Below are positions 1 through 13,740 of a stretch of 64,000 nucleotides of DNA, piece after piece. Origin of the DNA: Erpobdella octoculata (Eukaryota > Annelida > Clitellata > Hirudinida > Erpobdellidae); contig OZ022238.1 of the NCBI GenBank assembly GCA_963978895.1, positions 6,363,150-6,427,149 on the forward strand, given 5' to 3'. Position 1 is the first letter of the stretch; every line of letters starts with the position of its first letter. The position numbers and the translations under genes are program-made. The notes below the pieces were generated by a model, which worked only from the letters and a program-made list of their open reading frames with translations, had not been told where the DNA came from and made no database searches.

Positions 1-644
1 TAATTTTTGATTAAATTTTGTTCAATCGATCAGAAAATTTGATAGAATGCATTGTAAATCAGTTCGGAGGTATGTTTAAGCTTTTAAGTCTCTAGCTCAT
101 CGGAAAGTTAGTTTAAAATCGATTGCAAATTTTGACTACAGATCGACAGACAGAGAAGTCAAGTCAAGTTAAGTAAAAGTGTGTAAAAAGAATAAACGCA
201 CAAAAAACATGGAATTTGAAATAATTTTTTTTTCTAATCATAGACACGCATCATAGCAGAAAACTTGCAACATTTTATTGTTTTATTGTTACGCGTGAGT
301 GATTTGTTTTCTAAGAGTTGTTTATTTTTAATTTTGCATAGAAGAGCGTAGGTAACTTTCAAATAGCATTGTTTAGTAATTATTAGTTGTTGAATCATCT
401 TGTTTTTATTTTGGAAGTAAAAAAGGTTGTAAAAGCGCATAAGCAGTGACCCCAGCCCTAACCCTAACCCGGGATCACTGCATGTACGCTTTTCCAAAAA
501 GGATTTTTGTTAGGTTTTATGTCAAAATCATAAAATGTTTCTGTTTACTTTAACCAATATAATACATTTACAATACGATTTTTTCCTAAAAACAGCAGAA
601 ACAAAGAATGAAAAATTTACTTTGATAAAAAATGCAAACAAACT
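1..644. repeat. Segmental repeat, near-identical to 21570-22213
   Basis: The first 644 bases align without gaps to 21570-22213 (constant offset 21569). I see only about four substitutions, near 255, 414, 407 and 438, so identity is roughly 99%. Identity stops abruptly after the sequence AACAAACTA near 644. The left limit is outside the window. More diverged relatives of its central part occur near 17640-17760, 46560-46710 and 49410-49550. It holds no convincing gene. It is either a recent duplication or a transposed unit; an assembly artefact cannot be excluded. Confidence 0.9.
431..493. repeat. Short inverted repeat enclosing a telomere-like tract
   Basis: Two arms of about 19 bases (AAAAGCGCATAAGCAGTGA and the complement of TCACTGCATGTACGCTTTT) flank a loop that contains CCCTAACCCTAACCC at 456-470. 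This equals two and a half units of the TTAGGG telomere repeat. The same structure is present at 22000-22062. Confidence 0.7.
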
Positions 645-1001
645 AAAATGGATTTTAAGTGTTAATATTTGTTTCAAAACTAGCTGGGTAGCCCGACATT
701 GTTCGGGTTTTTACTTTTTGTTTGTTTGTTTTTATATCTTTTTTTCCTATAATTCCATTGCGCAATATTGAACACCTAAAATATGAATCAACATCAAATG
801 TCATCAACAACAAAAATTATATAAAATATATTTTCTATTTCTTTGTCTACATAATATTTGAGATAAACCTGATTGTATTGCAAGTTTTATTATTTCCAAC
901 TCATTCAACCGATGCATTGTATCGTTCCTAAGCATAACACTGAAAAATAAAATAGAAACTATTCTTACATGCAGAAGATTTTTGAGGTAGCAAAGATGTT
1001 C
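645..1001. other. Non-coding stretch, duplicated upstream flank
   Basis: No gene is visible. From about 750 onward it matches 53690-53868 and then 54542-54580, upstream of the third channel gene. It is therefore the distal 5' flank of the duplicated channel block. Confidence 0.6.
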
Positions 1002-1098
1002 AGGTAGTGCAGTGGTTCTTAACCTTTTTTTTGCTGCCCCCCCTTTCAGACAAACTCGATTTGACCGCACTCCCTACTTTTTTGTTATAAAAAAAAAA

Positions 1099-2091
<993 letters not shown>

Positions 2092-2100
2092 ATATATATA

Positions 2101-3708
2101 TACTAGCAGTGCCCGTAGCGGCTTCGCTCGCATGAAATTAGAGAGTTTGAACCGTGCATCCATAGTAGAGATCATTTTTTTAGGTCTCGGCTCGGCCCGT
2201 CGACAAATTAGCCCAGCCCGTTTTAAAAACCCAAACTCCTGGCCCGGCACAGCCCGTCTGAATTAGGCCCGGCCCATTTTTACAGGCCTAGAAGTTCTAT
2301 ATACTTGATGAAAAACTTCGGCCCGTCCAACCTTGACCTCAGGTTTGGCCCGGCCAAACTGAAGACCCTAAAATCACTAAAATATCTATATACTTAGTGA
2401 AAAGCCTCGGCCCGTCCCACTTTGATTTAAGGTTTGGCCTGGCCCGTGTGAAGACTCTAAAATAACGGCTTGGCCCGGCCGATGATAAACTGGACTTAGC
2501 TACTTTTAACCGGCACAAAACTTCAAAATACTAATTTTTACATTTGTAGCACTTACAGTTTGTGAGTAGCAGTTATTTTGAAATCAAATAACCCTTATTT
2601 CCACCCCACATTTGAGGTCCTGGAAACCAAATTTTCAAAAAATGCTAAAACACGTATTTCATTATTTTTGGAGTAGAAACTAAATACAAATTTTTACTTC
2701 CGTAGCATTAACAGTTTTTGAGTAGCAGCTACTTTAAAAACCAAATAACCCAAAAAATGATGAAACACGTATATCTTTTTTTTTGAGTAGATACTAAGTA
2801 TTAATTTTTACATCTGTGGCAATTACAGTTGTTAAGTAGCAGTTACTTTAAAAACCAAATAACCCTATTTTCCACCCCACATTTGAAGTCCTGGAAACCA
2901 AATTTTCAATAAATTGTGAAACCCGTATATCATTATTTTTAGAGTAGAAACTAAATACTAATTTTTACTTTTGTAACATTAACAGTTTTTGAGTAGAAGC
3001 TACTTTAAAAACCAAATAACCCAATTTTCCAACCCACATTTGAGGTCCGAGAAACCAAATTTGTAAAAAATGGTGAAGCACGTATATCTTTATTTTTAGA
3101 AAAGAAACTAAATAATAATTTTTACATCTGTGGTATTTACTTTTTTTGAGTAGCAGTTACTATAAAAAACAATTAGCCCTATTTTCCACCCCACATTTGA
3201 AGTCCTGGAAACCAAATTTTCAAAAAAAGCTAAAACACGTGTTTTATTATTTTTGGAGTAGAAACTAAATACTAATTTTTACTCCTGTAGCAGTAACAGT
3301 TTTTGAGTAGAAGCTACTTTAAAAACCAAATAACCCAATTTTCCAACCCACATTTGAGGTCCGGGAAACCGAATTTTCAAAAAATTGTGAAACACGTATC
3401 TTTTTATTTTTCAAAAAGAATCTATATACCAAATTTCAAAATATCCTCATTTTTGGTTTTCGAGATATACATTGTTTTAGAAAAAAGTTTGTTTTCCAGT
3501 TTTTTCCCCTCAGGAGCAAAATTTTCAAAAATCCTTTCTTAGCGGATGTTTACGCTATAAAAGTAATATAAGTTCCAAATTTCACGTTCCTAGGATGAGG
3601 CGTTTGAGCTCGGCGTTGATTATCAGTCAGTCATCTGTCAGTCAGTCAGTCAGTCAGTCAGTCAGTCAGTCAGTCAGTCAGTCAGTCAGTCAGTCAGGAC
3701 ATGTTCTT

Positions 3709-3716
<8 letters not shown>
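2101..3716 (+). mobile_element. Nested dispersed element with internal tandem repeats (class uncertain)
   Basis: The unit starts ACTAGCAGTGCCCGTAGCGG and ends in a CAGT tract (3624-3697) followed by TTTTATATATATAGAT. It lies between two (TA)n tracts. The region 2170-2490 is rich in GGCCCG motifs. The region about 2510-3420 is a degenerate tandem array: the phrase CCACATTTGAGGTCC and variants recur near 2608, 2878, 3035, 3194 and 3349, with a higher-order period near 315 bases. A similar ACTAGC start occurs at 34907. The layout recalls truncated non-LTR or Helitron-like units, but no protein supports a class. Confidence 0.5.
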
Positions 3717-4125
<409 letters not shown>

Positions 4126-4710
4126 AAAAAGTGAAACCATACTGAACACAGTCTTTTGAATATTTCAGTTTTTTGACGCCTTTCAGTTTGGAAATGCAAG
4201 TTGAAGTGATAACCAGGGACGAATCTGGGGGTAGGAATTGCATCCCCACAGATTATCAAATATAACGTTTTTGGGTTTAATATCTGGTTTTGGAGAATGA
4301 CTGTTGTTGAAAGTAAAACTAATGAAAAATACCTACGACTACCCCCGGTCATTACCTTTCAATTTTTTCTGAAACATAACTCCTCCTCAATTTTGGAATT
4401 GCACAGCAACAAATGAACCCACCACCATTCCACTCGATTGGATAACGGGAAATGTTTTTTTTAGTGGTAAAGGATCCCAATTTATGGTTTAAGCAAGCAA
4501 ACACGGTGAAAGTAAAACAAAGGATTTAAAAATACAAGCATTGCTAAAATTAAAGATTTTAAACCTTTTCTAATTATTTCCCGCAATAATTAATGATTAT
4601 TTGTTTAAAATTTAAAAACGTTATTTTTTATACTTTTATTTTGTGCACCCCCCTAAACTAGAACGGCACCCCCCTCTTGGGGGGTGCACCCCACCGGTTA
4701 AGAAATCCTG
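4126..4710. other. Right interior of the hAT insertion
   Basis: Non-coding. It ends in a C/G-rich subterminal region and the right terminal repeat. No gene recognised. Confidence 0.5.
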
Positions 4711-4718
4711 AGGTAGTG

Positions 4719-5744
4719 GGTAAGATCAATTCATTTCACATTGGCTAGCAATAACTTTTTTATAACCATTTCCTTCATTCATACCTCAGCAAAAAACAGA
4801 ACTCGGATAGGTTAACTCCGCCTTGCTTTTGCCAGTCCCAAGTGTGGAAAAAGAGGAGGGAAAAGTTAAAAGAATTAAGTTGTGATCTACGACAGGAAGT
4901 ACGCAGGTGTTTTCTACATACTTCCATTTTTAAAACACATGATGTAATGAACTATAAACTATTATAAAAAAAACTTAGATAGGCCAATGCATTTTGCATG
5001 ACGAAAGCCAATGTAAAACCTGGATAAAAAAAAGAACTGAAAACCTGACCAAATTATGATCTACAACCAAAAAAATTTCGATACCTTTTTAAAAACTGTT
5101 TCAACCACTCTTTTTTAGTTTAAAAATATTCAAGCATGAAAGTTCCGCGCCTCATAAACACGATATAGTTCAAGGTTTCTGAGACAAAATCACACCGGAA
5201 AAAATGTAGTAGATGAAAAATGTTGTGGCCATCATTCGGTGGAAAAAATGACGTGGAAAAAATGTTTCGAGGGCAAAAGAAAAATTTCTAAAAATAAACT
5301 GTCGCAAAAAACGGTTTAAGCACAAAATGTTGTGAACAAAATCTCGTGGACAAAATATCATTAAAAAATGTTGTAGACAAATTGCCGTGGACAAAATGTT
5401 GTGGACAAAATTTCGTAAACAAAGTGTCGCGACCAAATGTTGTAAAGATGATGATGAATATGATGATTATGAAAATTTGGTAGGTTTTTAAAAAATTACG
5501 ATAATCATGATAATGATATTGGTTGCAGTAATACTATTTTAGATTATGTTTTGCAATTTTTTCAATAACAAAAAAACAACTTCAATTTGAAGGCTATATG
5601 TAAAAACAAACAATGAACAATATCATAAATCAAGTGTTGTTTTGTTACCATGCATGACTGCTTGGCAAGTTCCTTTATTACCACAACAGAAAACCAATGT
5701 ATTGTATATTTCCTGATCAGTAGATATGCAATAATAACTACTAA
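4719..5744. other. Duplicated 5' flank of the first channel gene, with a degenerate minisatellite
   Basis: This stretch aligns over most of its length with 54602-55551 upstream of the third channel gene. At about 5170-5450 it contains an imperfect short tandem repeat built on GTGGACAAAATGTTGT-like units, also present at about 55060-55290. No gene is seen. The last 130 bases are the most strongly conserved between copies, as expected for a shared promoter. Confidence 0.65.
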
Positions 5745-5752
5745 TATAAAAG
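5745..5752 (+). promoter_or_regulatory. Putative TATA box of the first channel gene
   Basis: TATAAAAG lies 99 bases upstream of the ATG. The same octamer lies 100 bases upstream of the third gene's ATG, within well-conserved sequence. A transcript starting about 30 bases downstream would have a short leader of about 65-70 bases. Confidence 0.5.
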
Positions 5753-5843
5753 AACTTGTTTGGCTAAAAAATCTGACTTTTATTTAAATTGGATCTGTTT
5801 TTAATTTTATTAAAAAAAACTTAAATTTGCAATTTTATATAAT

Positions 5844-7418
5844 ATGAAACGTGTAAAAGAAGAATTTTTTAAATTTTGTGAAAATATTTCAGTGCGTGGC
5901 GTATCGAAGATCGTCAAATCAAAGAAAAAACCTTTCAAGATTATGTGGTTGTTAGCTTCTCTTGGATGTTCAGGAATTCTCATTTATCAAATTGTAACTT
6001 TATTATTAAATTACTGTTCATATCCTTATAGAACTACATATGGAGAATTAACAACTTTAAATAAATTTCCTTCGATAACTATTTGTAGTCTAAAACCAAA
6101 ACATGCTGAAATTGACAATGATGTTTACTTTACAAAACAAATGTTTAGAGAAAAAATAAAAAATATAACTAGTGAAAGATATGAGACACCCATTCAAGAA
6201 ATGTATTATAGATCTCTCCCAAAATATAAAACAAATACTGATGAATTCTTTCATGTTGAATGTGATGCGATTACTGCTGAACTAACAAAAAGAGTAACAA
6301 ATAGAGATCCTGACGTGTACCATCTGGATCACTTAAATATCCATTCTACAAAATTTGATGATTGTCGTTTATATACGATTTCAAGTTTCTTGACGTCTAT
6401 AACTATTAGATTCTATATAAACAATTTTATGCAAGCATATGATAAATATATGTGGTACGGTGATATTTTCAATACAGATGGAATAAAGATAAGTTTAAAT
6501 TCTGAGGGAAATGTGGATGATATTTCAAAAGGATTTCATCTAAGTCCAGGAACTGACACGTTAGTAGAACTATCCATGAAAGTTAAAACAATTTTAGATA
6601 AACCATACAACAAGGAAAGTTGTGAGACTAGAGAATACTTAGATAAAGCTTCAAATTCCCTGTATAGCACTGAAGGGTGCATAACCAAATGTGTACAAGA
6701 CGCAATTTTAGAAAACTGTCAATGTGTTTCCGGAATTATAGATATTCCACCCTCGTATGACAATGAAACGACATGTGGTAACAATACTGTAGTAGCAAAA
6801 TATAACGGTTTTAATGTAAAAGCACAATTTAACAAAACCAGTAAAGCATTTGATGAATTAAAATGTGAATCAAATTTTTTTTCCGAATCATCTCGTAGAT
6901 GTTTGTCAAATTGTAAAAAACCATGTATAGAAACATATTATGAACGAACAGTCCATACGTTGAACGACTGGCCAGCAATTTCGATGTACCGAATGTTTTT
7001 GGAAAGATATGAGAATTTTCTATATCGTCCAAAAAAAAAGTTATCTCATAATTTCAAAGATTACTATGATATGATTAAAAAATTTGACAGAAAAAATATA
7101 ACTGTTGAACAACTGAATGATTTTTTTCGAAACAATAATAAAATCAGATCACATTTCTTGCAAGTTAAGTTTGTATTTCCTTCTGATCATCCTATTTCCA
7201 TCACTGACACACCTGTTTACACCTGGGCATCTGTACTGGGCAATATTGGTGGAAGTCTCAGTTTCTGGATGGGAATTACTATAATGACATTTGTTGAAAT
7301 AATAGAGTTTCTCTGCAATCTTATAAGAGTAATAAAAAATGTAATATTTCCTTCAAAGAGATCATTTGTTAGAAGGTTACCAGTTGAATCCATAGAACAA
7401 GATCAATTTATTTGTTGA
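5844..7418 (+). CDS. DEG/ENaC channel subunit, HyNaC-like (channel gene 1)
   Basis: A 524-residue single-exon reading frame for a DEG/ENaC cation-channel subunit. Family members assemble as plasma-membrane trimers; Hydra relatives (HyNaCs) are gated by RFamide neuropeptides. The sequence shows a short cytoplasmic N terminus, TM1 at about 33-57, and the post-TM1 hallmark FPSITIC at 75-81. A long extracellular domain follows with paired cysteines (280-295 and 353-361). TM2 lies at about 462-490 with GNIGGSLSFWMGIT. The selectivity-filter GxS is G-I-T at 477-479. The N-terminal His-Gly gating motif of ENaC/ASIC reads Arg-Gly (18-19). Potential N-glycosylation sites include NIT at 107 and NET at 307. 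The ATG is supported by the identical start in the third gene. TATA and AATAAA signals bracket the frame. The peptide ligand and assembly partners cannot be read from sequence. Confidence 0.95.
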   Translation: MKRVKEEFFKFCENISVRGVSKIVKSKKKPFKIMWLLASLGCSGILIYQIVTLLLNYCSYPYRTTYGELTTLNKFPSITICSLKPKHAEIDNDVYFTKQMFREKIKNITSERYETPIQEMYYRSLPKYKTNTDEFFHVECDAITAELTKRVTNRDPDVYHLDHLNIHSTKFDDCRLYTISSFLTSITIRFYINNFMQAYDKYMWYGDIFNTDGIKISLNSEGNVDDISKGFHLSPGTDTLVELSMKVKTILDKPYNKESCETREYLDKASNSLYSTEGCITKCVQDAILENCQCVSGIIDIPPSYDNETTCGNNTVVAKYNGFNVKAQFNKTSKAFDELKCESNFFSESSRRCLSNCKKPCIETYYERTVHTLNDWPAISMYRMFLERYENFLYRPKKKLSHNFKDYYDMIKKFDRKNITVEQLNDFFRNNNKIRSHFLQVKFVFPSDHPISITDTPVYTWASVLGNIGGSLSFWMGITIMTFVEIIEFLCNLIRVIKNVIFPSKRSFVRRLPVESIEQDQFIC

Positions 7419-7489
7419 TACAAGTTTTTTGTTTATTCAAAAATTAGTGAACATGAACATAAAATATTCTTGTTTGAAAAGATGTTTTT

Positions 7490-7495
7490 AATAAA
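7490..7495 (+). terminator. Putative polyadenylation signal, channel gene 1
   Basis: AATAAA lies 72 bases after the TGA stop. An equivalent AATAAA is found at the corresponding place after the third channel gene. Confidence 0.55.
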
Positions 7496-7499
7496 AAGC

Positions 7500-9960
7500 A
7501 GTGAATTTAAAATTGATTTTTTTGTTTTTAAATTTCTTTTATATATATTACCTTCACCGCCGGTCTTGGTTGCTTTATTGCTTGCTTGAATGTTTGTAAA
7601 CCTTGAAAGTAAAATTTGACTAATCAAGCTGAAATTCAAAATATAGGTTCAAACTGCATGCCAATGTATTTTTTAAAGTTTGAAAAGTTTATGAAAAACA
7701 CTATTTTTTATTAAGAATTGATTCCTTGATTGCTTCATTGTTTGCTTAAATGTTTGCAAAGCTTGAAAGTAAAAATTATTTAGCTTTCCGTAATAAAATT
7801 GAGCTAGAATTTACAATATAGGTTCATTCCTTATAATGATGCATTCTATTGAAGTTTGAGATCTTTAAAAAAAAATCATTTAAAAATAATAATTATATAT
7901 GTTTTAAACCAAAAACAAATCAAATACAATTAAATAAACGTGTACATATATAAATTCCAAAAAAATTTTATTTATAAAAAATTTTTGCAACAAATGAAAA
8001 GCAGACAAAATCAGAAATATAAATGATTTCTTTAAAAAAACCTGGTTTTTACGGCTTGCTTGTTACCTAACTACTTGATATATAAAACGAAAAATATAAA
8101 AGTTTTGAAATTTGACATTTAAAAAAATAAAAAAATACTTGTTTCATTGTTTTAATATAATTTCGTTTTCTGGACCACAAACGTAGGGCGGAAAGTACAG
8201 TATATTTTTTAACATATCTTCCACTCAAATACTGAAACAACAACAAATGCGAAAATAAGTATTTACATATTTTTTTAAAAATATATTTACATTTGTTGAT
8301 AATTTGGTTTTTGAGACCTCAAATGTGTGTTTAAAAAAGATTGTTTGTTTACAAACTCAAGAACTGAAAATTTGAAAACTTTGAAATTCAGGTTTTTGTT
8401 ATTTCTTAAATGTAAAATGGAAAAAAAGTTATTTCTTAATTTATTTATGAGGTAAAATGCAAGTTGATATTTCTAACTTAGAAAATCTTTTCAAATAAAT
8501 TTCAAAAATCACTTGTAACAAAACAATTGCTGAAAGGTTTATAATTATTGGTTTTTAATGTTTTTCTTATTTCAATTATTTGCTCTGGTAGTGATAATGA
8601 TGATTGTGGGTATAACGCTTATTATAATAAACTAAAAATGGTTTATAATTTTATTTATTAACTAATTTCACATACTTATTTGAATAATTTGTTTTTATGT
8701 GAGTTTGTAAGATTTTAGCACGTTAATCATCAGCTTCCCAGCTGAAGTTAATATAAATCAGTTAGATTTTTTAGTCTCTAGCTTTGCTAAAAAACATAAG
8801 ACTTTCTCAAATATTTTTCAAAACTTATAATTTTTTAGTTGTTTTACTTGGAATAATGTATTACTGATTTAAAATAAAACACACAACAATAGAAAATTTT
8901 AAATATAAAATTTAAAATCGACTCATGCCATCTATTCGAAAGCATAAAAAATCAATAAATATACAAGAAACATTTTAAATCAAAATTTATGTTTGGTAAC
9001 ATTGCCTGATTGTTTCAGAAGTTTTTGCGACTGAAACTAAAAGCAAATAACAAAAAATTTGTTTTTGTTTTGCAAAATACACGACCAATTGTATCTTTTA
9101 TCTGCTAAGTGATGTTATTTGCTCGTATCACTAAGGCTTTAAATATAAGACATAGAATTGCAAAAACACATTGTTGAACGTTATTTGTTTATGCTTTTCA
9201 ACTTTCTGGTAATTCTCAGCAAACCACTGAAGTGTATAAAACTGCTTTGTTCTAAGTAATTAATAATCTTGACTGTGCAGGAAAAACAAAAACAAAGAGT
9301 TTCTAAAAAAACAAATGTTTTGCGTGTTGAGCTTGGTGAGCCTTATTGAAACAAAAAAGTTTTCTATGATTTGCGAGCTCTGCAACTTTTTGGTATCTGA
9401 CGCGTGTCCATGAAGAAGTTTCAAGTTATCAAGCAGCAAATATTTATTTTCTTTGACTTTTAATAAACTAAAAACAAAAAACAAACATACAACAAAATGT
9501 TTTACATTTAATGATGTAAAAAGACAGTGACTCGTGTTTCTAACTTGCATGAAGGAATGCTTTTTTACATCTTCTAAGATTTGTGCAGTATAGATTTTAT
9601 GCAGTATTACATAGAAAAATTTATAAAATTTGTTTTTAACTTCTGGAGACATAAATCATTCTTGATATCAATATATTTAATATATTTAATGTTACTTTTT
9701 TATGTTGTTTCTATTAAAAAAAATTTATTTCTCACACTTAAATATTATTTTCAAGTTTTTAGTACATTTGTATTTATGCGTGGTTTTTTGAATAATAACA
9801 CTTTTTATTTTTAAGAATTTAGATTTTTTGCTGGTAGCTTTTACAGCGTTTTGCTCAATAAATATATAAAACGTCATAGTGATGCAATTGTTCTTGTCGA
9901 ACATTCATGCATTTGTATTACCAACAAACATTTGATTCTTTGCGTGTTGATGGTGATGGT
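7500..9960. other. Duplicated 3' flank of channel gene 1
   Basis: No gene is visible. Most of it is collinear with 57350-59213, with long nearly identical runs (for example 8160-8700 against 57960-58560). It also matches 50890-51600 more weakly. Fragments at 7540-7650 and 7715-7800 belong to a dispersed repeat that has the phrase GCAAACATTCAAGCAAGCAA on the minus strand and recurs near 40025 and 57400-57730. Confidence 0.7.
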
Positions 9961-10005
<45 letters not shown>

Positions 10006-10028
10006 GACGATGACGATGGCGATGACGT

Positions 10029-10064
<36 letters not shown>

Positions 10065-10083
10065 CGACGAGGATGAGGATGAG

Positions 10084-10149
<66 letters not shown>

Positions 10150-10232
10150 AAAAATGATGATGATGATGAAAATGATGATGATGATGACGATGACGATGAC
10201 AACGGCGATGATGATGATGACGAGGCGATGAT
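9958..10232 (+). repeat. (GAT/GAC)n trinucleotide tract
   Basis: A long GAY repeat with mixed GAT, GAC and a few GAG/GAA units. The poly-Asp frame across it has no supporting flanks. A counterpart occurs at 52276-52390 in the same relative place of a paralogous flank, followed by the same GGAATACCAGTT sequence. Confidence 0.95.
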
Positions 10233-10471
10233 TATGACGCTGATGGTGATGATAAAAACGACGATGATGATGAGAATGACTCGATTGGAATACCAGTTGT
10301 GGAAATGATTAGTTGCGACGATGGCAAATTAATACAGAGCTATAAATTCCATTTCAAGACCTCTGACTATTAGATTAAATACTTGCTGAGAATGCTAGCG
10401 GTGGGTTCGAACATTACGTTTGTCTCTCTATCTAGAATTAATGTGATTTATGTGGTAGAGACGTTGTGAGC

Positions 10472-10544
10472 TTACTAAATATTTTTGTTAAAATTATTAA
10501 TTAATTGTCATAACACGTTAATTGATTAAATCAATGTGAACGTT
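10472..10544 (+). repeat. Left direct repeat bracketing the methyltransferase segment
   Basis: About 73 bases, beginning TTACTAAATATTTTTGTTA, recur at 15299-15371 with few differences. In the paralogous flank near 52615-52690 there is one continuous copy, so the 4.75 kb between the two repeats is an insertion or local duplication product. Confidence 0.8.
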
Positions 10545-11114
10545 TAGAACCAAAATATATTTGTAATTAACAACGCAAGCTTTATAATTTCGTAAGACTT
10601 TATTTTTACAAAACAGACAGAATCCACAAGGGAGAGTAAGTGATAAACGAACAATAAATGAATCGAAAACGTGAGGCAACAGAAAGAGAGAAAGCTATCA
10701 AAAACAACGACAACCTTGTGTTTAGGTTGGCTACCCTTATTTATAGACCGTCAGCTGACGCTTGTATGTTACGAAAACGATGGTCATAAAAATGTCCATT
10801 GCATCCTGTGGTGCGAATGACGCATGCGTTGCAGGATGTAATTATAAATGCGTCACGGTCATCACACACGTATAATACTGTTATTTGCATGGACTCCTAA
10901 ATAAAAGCTTTTATTTATTAGTCCATGGTTATTTGGTACATTATACTATTAGTAAGTGGCAACAGACAAATAAATTTTTTTAACAATTTTACATAGTAGG
11001 TCTAACTGAACATTCAAAACGCTTCTTTAATGTTAAGAAATTAAAAAAAAATTGTGGGGGGGGGGAGGGGTGAAGATCCATTGGCCTTGAGAAGATATAG
11101 AAACTGTTTACAGT
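10545..11114. other. Non-coding stretch, possible repeat remnant
   Basis: No gene recognised. The part at 10600-10900 is less AT-rich than its surroundings and may be a retroelement terminal fragment, but I found no second copy or terminal motif in the window. Confidence 0.3.
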
Positions 11115-11337
11115 CGAATCGGAACAGGTGGTTGCAGCTGAACACATCGCGTTCGTATTGATGATCGCTTGTTCAATATTAAATGACAATTTTGATATCT
11201 GAGCAGTTTTAAAAAAAAAGCCACATTGCTGTAGCTACCTAAAATAGACAGCGTTCGTTTAAATGTTGGTGATTGCTGAAGTGCTGAAGTTAGTATTTTT
11301 GTATTTAACAAATAACTGAAAAAAGAAATATACAAAT

Positions 11338-12123
11338 ATGTCTGAAAAAACAACTATGAACTACTCGGAAGTGTTAACAAAATTTCGAAAAAAGAGAAAT
11401 GAATTTGAAATGTTGCTACCAATTATTTTTCAAGTTGGTCAAACAATCGAAGCTTTCAAAACTGCAGAATCTTGTCTCAGCTTAGGACCAGGAGTAGGAG
11501 AATATGATTTAGAGTTCATGAAAACATGTCTACCAAATCTGAAGACAATTGTGGCTGTGGAAAAAAATCCAGATTGTGTTGCTGAATTGAAAATAAACAT
11601 CGATAATGTTTTTAATGGGAAAGTTGATTACAAGATATTTATAGAAGATGCGGAAGCCTGGGATTCAAAAGATGTCAAATTTGACGTGATAATCGCGTTC
11701 CACCTTTTGTATACTATTTACCCACGACTTGAAACGTTTTTTAAAAAGATGTTTGATAATTTGTTGAAACCAAAAGGGCTGGTTGTCATACTGAATACGT
11801 CGAAAGGTTCCGGTAGTGAACAGCCCCACATGACTACTCTGCTTAATATTTGTCGCTGTCTCAACAAATTTCAACTGGATGCAGATGTGATAAAAACAGA
11901 ACTAGCTAAGGCTGGCGGAAAAGTGATTTGGTCGCAGAAGTTCACCTTTAACATTGACCTCCAAAAGATTGATGGTGATACTCTAAATTTTTTTAATCTT
12001 TTTCTAAAAAAACCAGTGGATCGTAATACTTTGAAATCTGCCATCGAAACGGTTGTTCCAGATGGAAGAGGTTTTGATATTGACGATTTATTTGTGGCTG
12101 AAAAAAACATTAATAGCTACTAA
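11338..12123 (+). CDS. SAM-dependent methyltransferase, HNMT-like
   Basis: A 261-residue single-exon frame with a class I methyltransferase fold. Motif I is LSLGPGVGEYDLE at 47-59. The acidic residue at the end of strand 2 (VAVEKNP, Glu75) would bind the SAM ribose. FDVIIAFHLLY (115-125) is the motif IV region, followed by a FFxxMFDNLLKPKG segment. The layout, with a C-terminal GDTLNFFNLFLKK stretch, resembles histamine N-methyltransferase, so a cytosolic small-molecule N-methyltransferase is the best guess; the substrate is not evident. The ATG at 11338 is favoured because its flank is conserved with the second copy; a second in-frame ATG follows at codon 7. The gene and its leader are duplicated at 13970-15180, where the copy is broken. 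Confidence 0.85.
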   Translation: MSEKTTMNYSEVLTKFRKKRNEFEMLLPIIFQVGQTIEAFKTAESCLSLGPGVGEYDLEFMKTCLPNLKTIVAVEKNPDCVAELKINIDNVFNGKVDYKIFIEDAEAWDSKDVKFDVIIAFHLLYTIYPRLETFFKKMFDNLLKPKGLVVILNTSKGSGSEQPHMTTLLNICRCLNKFQLDADVIKTELAKAGGKVIWSQKFTFNIDLQKIDGDTLNFFNLFLKKPVDRNTLKSAIETVVPDGRGFDIDDLFVAEKNINSY

Positions 12124-12285
12124 TTTTACTCAATAACGGTTTTTTAAGTTGGTTTGTGGCTTTGGCTGTTTATTGATTTGTTTTATTTATTTTTTACGGC
12201 TTTAAAACTATCCTATTGTATTTTGAAATTGATATTTTAATATTTCATTTTAGTTATAAATGCAAAAATGATTTACAATAAGACT

Positions 12286-12534
12286 TGGTCAATATCAAAA
12301 ATCTCAGACTGAACAATTCTAAAACAGTCGAAATTGTCCTCCGGAAACCAAGAACCAGTCGCTCCATTGTTCTACTGCATTGCATTCCTGGTATCACCCG
12401 ATCTGATAAAATAAAGATACTGGGGGTGACACTTTCCAATAATTTCTCAGTGCAACATCACATCGATGAGGTCGTATCCACATGCGCACGAACGCTGTTT
12501 GCCCTACGAACTTTGCGTGCCCATGGGACAAACT
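12286..12534 (+). pseudogene. LINE reverse-transcriptase C-terminal fragment (CR1/L2-like)
   Basis: The frame reads NLRLNNSKTVEIV, then a spacer, then KILGVTLSNN, HHIDEVV and ALRTLRAHG. These are the conserved segments after the catalytic core of CR1/L2-type non-LTR reverse transcriptases. The core itself is absent. The fragment ends directly in the TTTA microsatellite. Confidence 0.7.
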
Positions 12535-13004
<470 letters not shown>

Positions 13005-13058
13005 ATTTCAAACAAGGTCAAAGGACTATCAGCCGCTTACGTGGACAAGTAGCAACAT

Positions 13059-13740
13059 TTAAAACAGAAAAAAATGATAGAGCAACAGAGCTAGACTACA
13101 ATAAAAGGCATGCAATTTAAAACTTAAAAAAAATTGATTAGTCATTCTAATCATTGTTCTAAGGCACCCGAAATCTGAGAAATTGATTAAAGTTAAGTAG
13201 TTGGATTGATGAGTTGAATCTGTTAAAGTTGTGGAATTTACAACATCAGCCGGTAAGGAATTCCACGGTTTTACCACTCAGTTGCAAAAAAAGTGTTTTG
13301 AGGTTTCACATCGGAATTTGTTAGTTGTCAATCTGTGATTGTGTCCTCTGGTTCTGGAATAATTTGAATTGATAAGAGGTATTGTGGTTTGAGTGAGGTT
13401 ATTTTTAATTTTGAAGCAAAGCGTGAGGTCAGCCAGTAATAGGATTCCAGACTGGAGATCTGTATTCCAGTATTGGCCTAACATATTTACAGAATGCTTT
13501 TATTAGAATGTTTTGGTCTCTTGTAGAAAAAGACAGTAGAATCAGTTTGGATATAGCTGATGCTTTTTTTATGATGTTATCAATATGTTTGTCGAAATGG
13601 AGAGAAGAATCAATGATCACCCCTAGATCTCGAATTATGTCTACTTTTTCTAACATGTGACTATTAATACAGTAATCGCAAAAAAAGTAAAAAAAAGTTA
13701 TAGTAGCTGATATTAGAGCTATTACTTCTAATATCAAAAC
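13059..13740 (-). pseudogene. LINE reverse-transcriptase C-terminal fragment, frameshifted
   Basis: On the minus strand, three adjacent frames together carry IRDLGVIIDSSLHFDKHID, YVRPILEYRSPVWNP, LADLTLCFKIKNNL, TRGHNHRL and PWNSLPADVV. This is the ordered C-terminal signature of a CR1/Jockey-type reverse transcriptase. Frame changes near 13440 and 13277 break it. It is a 5'-truncated dead copy, different in sequence from the fragment at 12286. Confidence 0.8.

Noticed and set aside
456..470. Chromosome end (telomere)
   Set aside because: Only about two and a half repeat units, internal, and duplicated at 22025; it is an interstitial tract.
9851..10308. Poly-Asp / poly-Met / poly-Ser frames
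   Set aside because: Artefacts of the GAY trinucleotide tract; the duplicated copy differs in length without preserving a frame.
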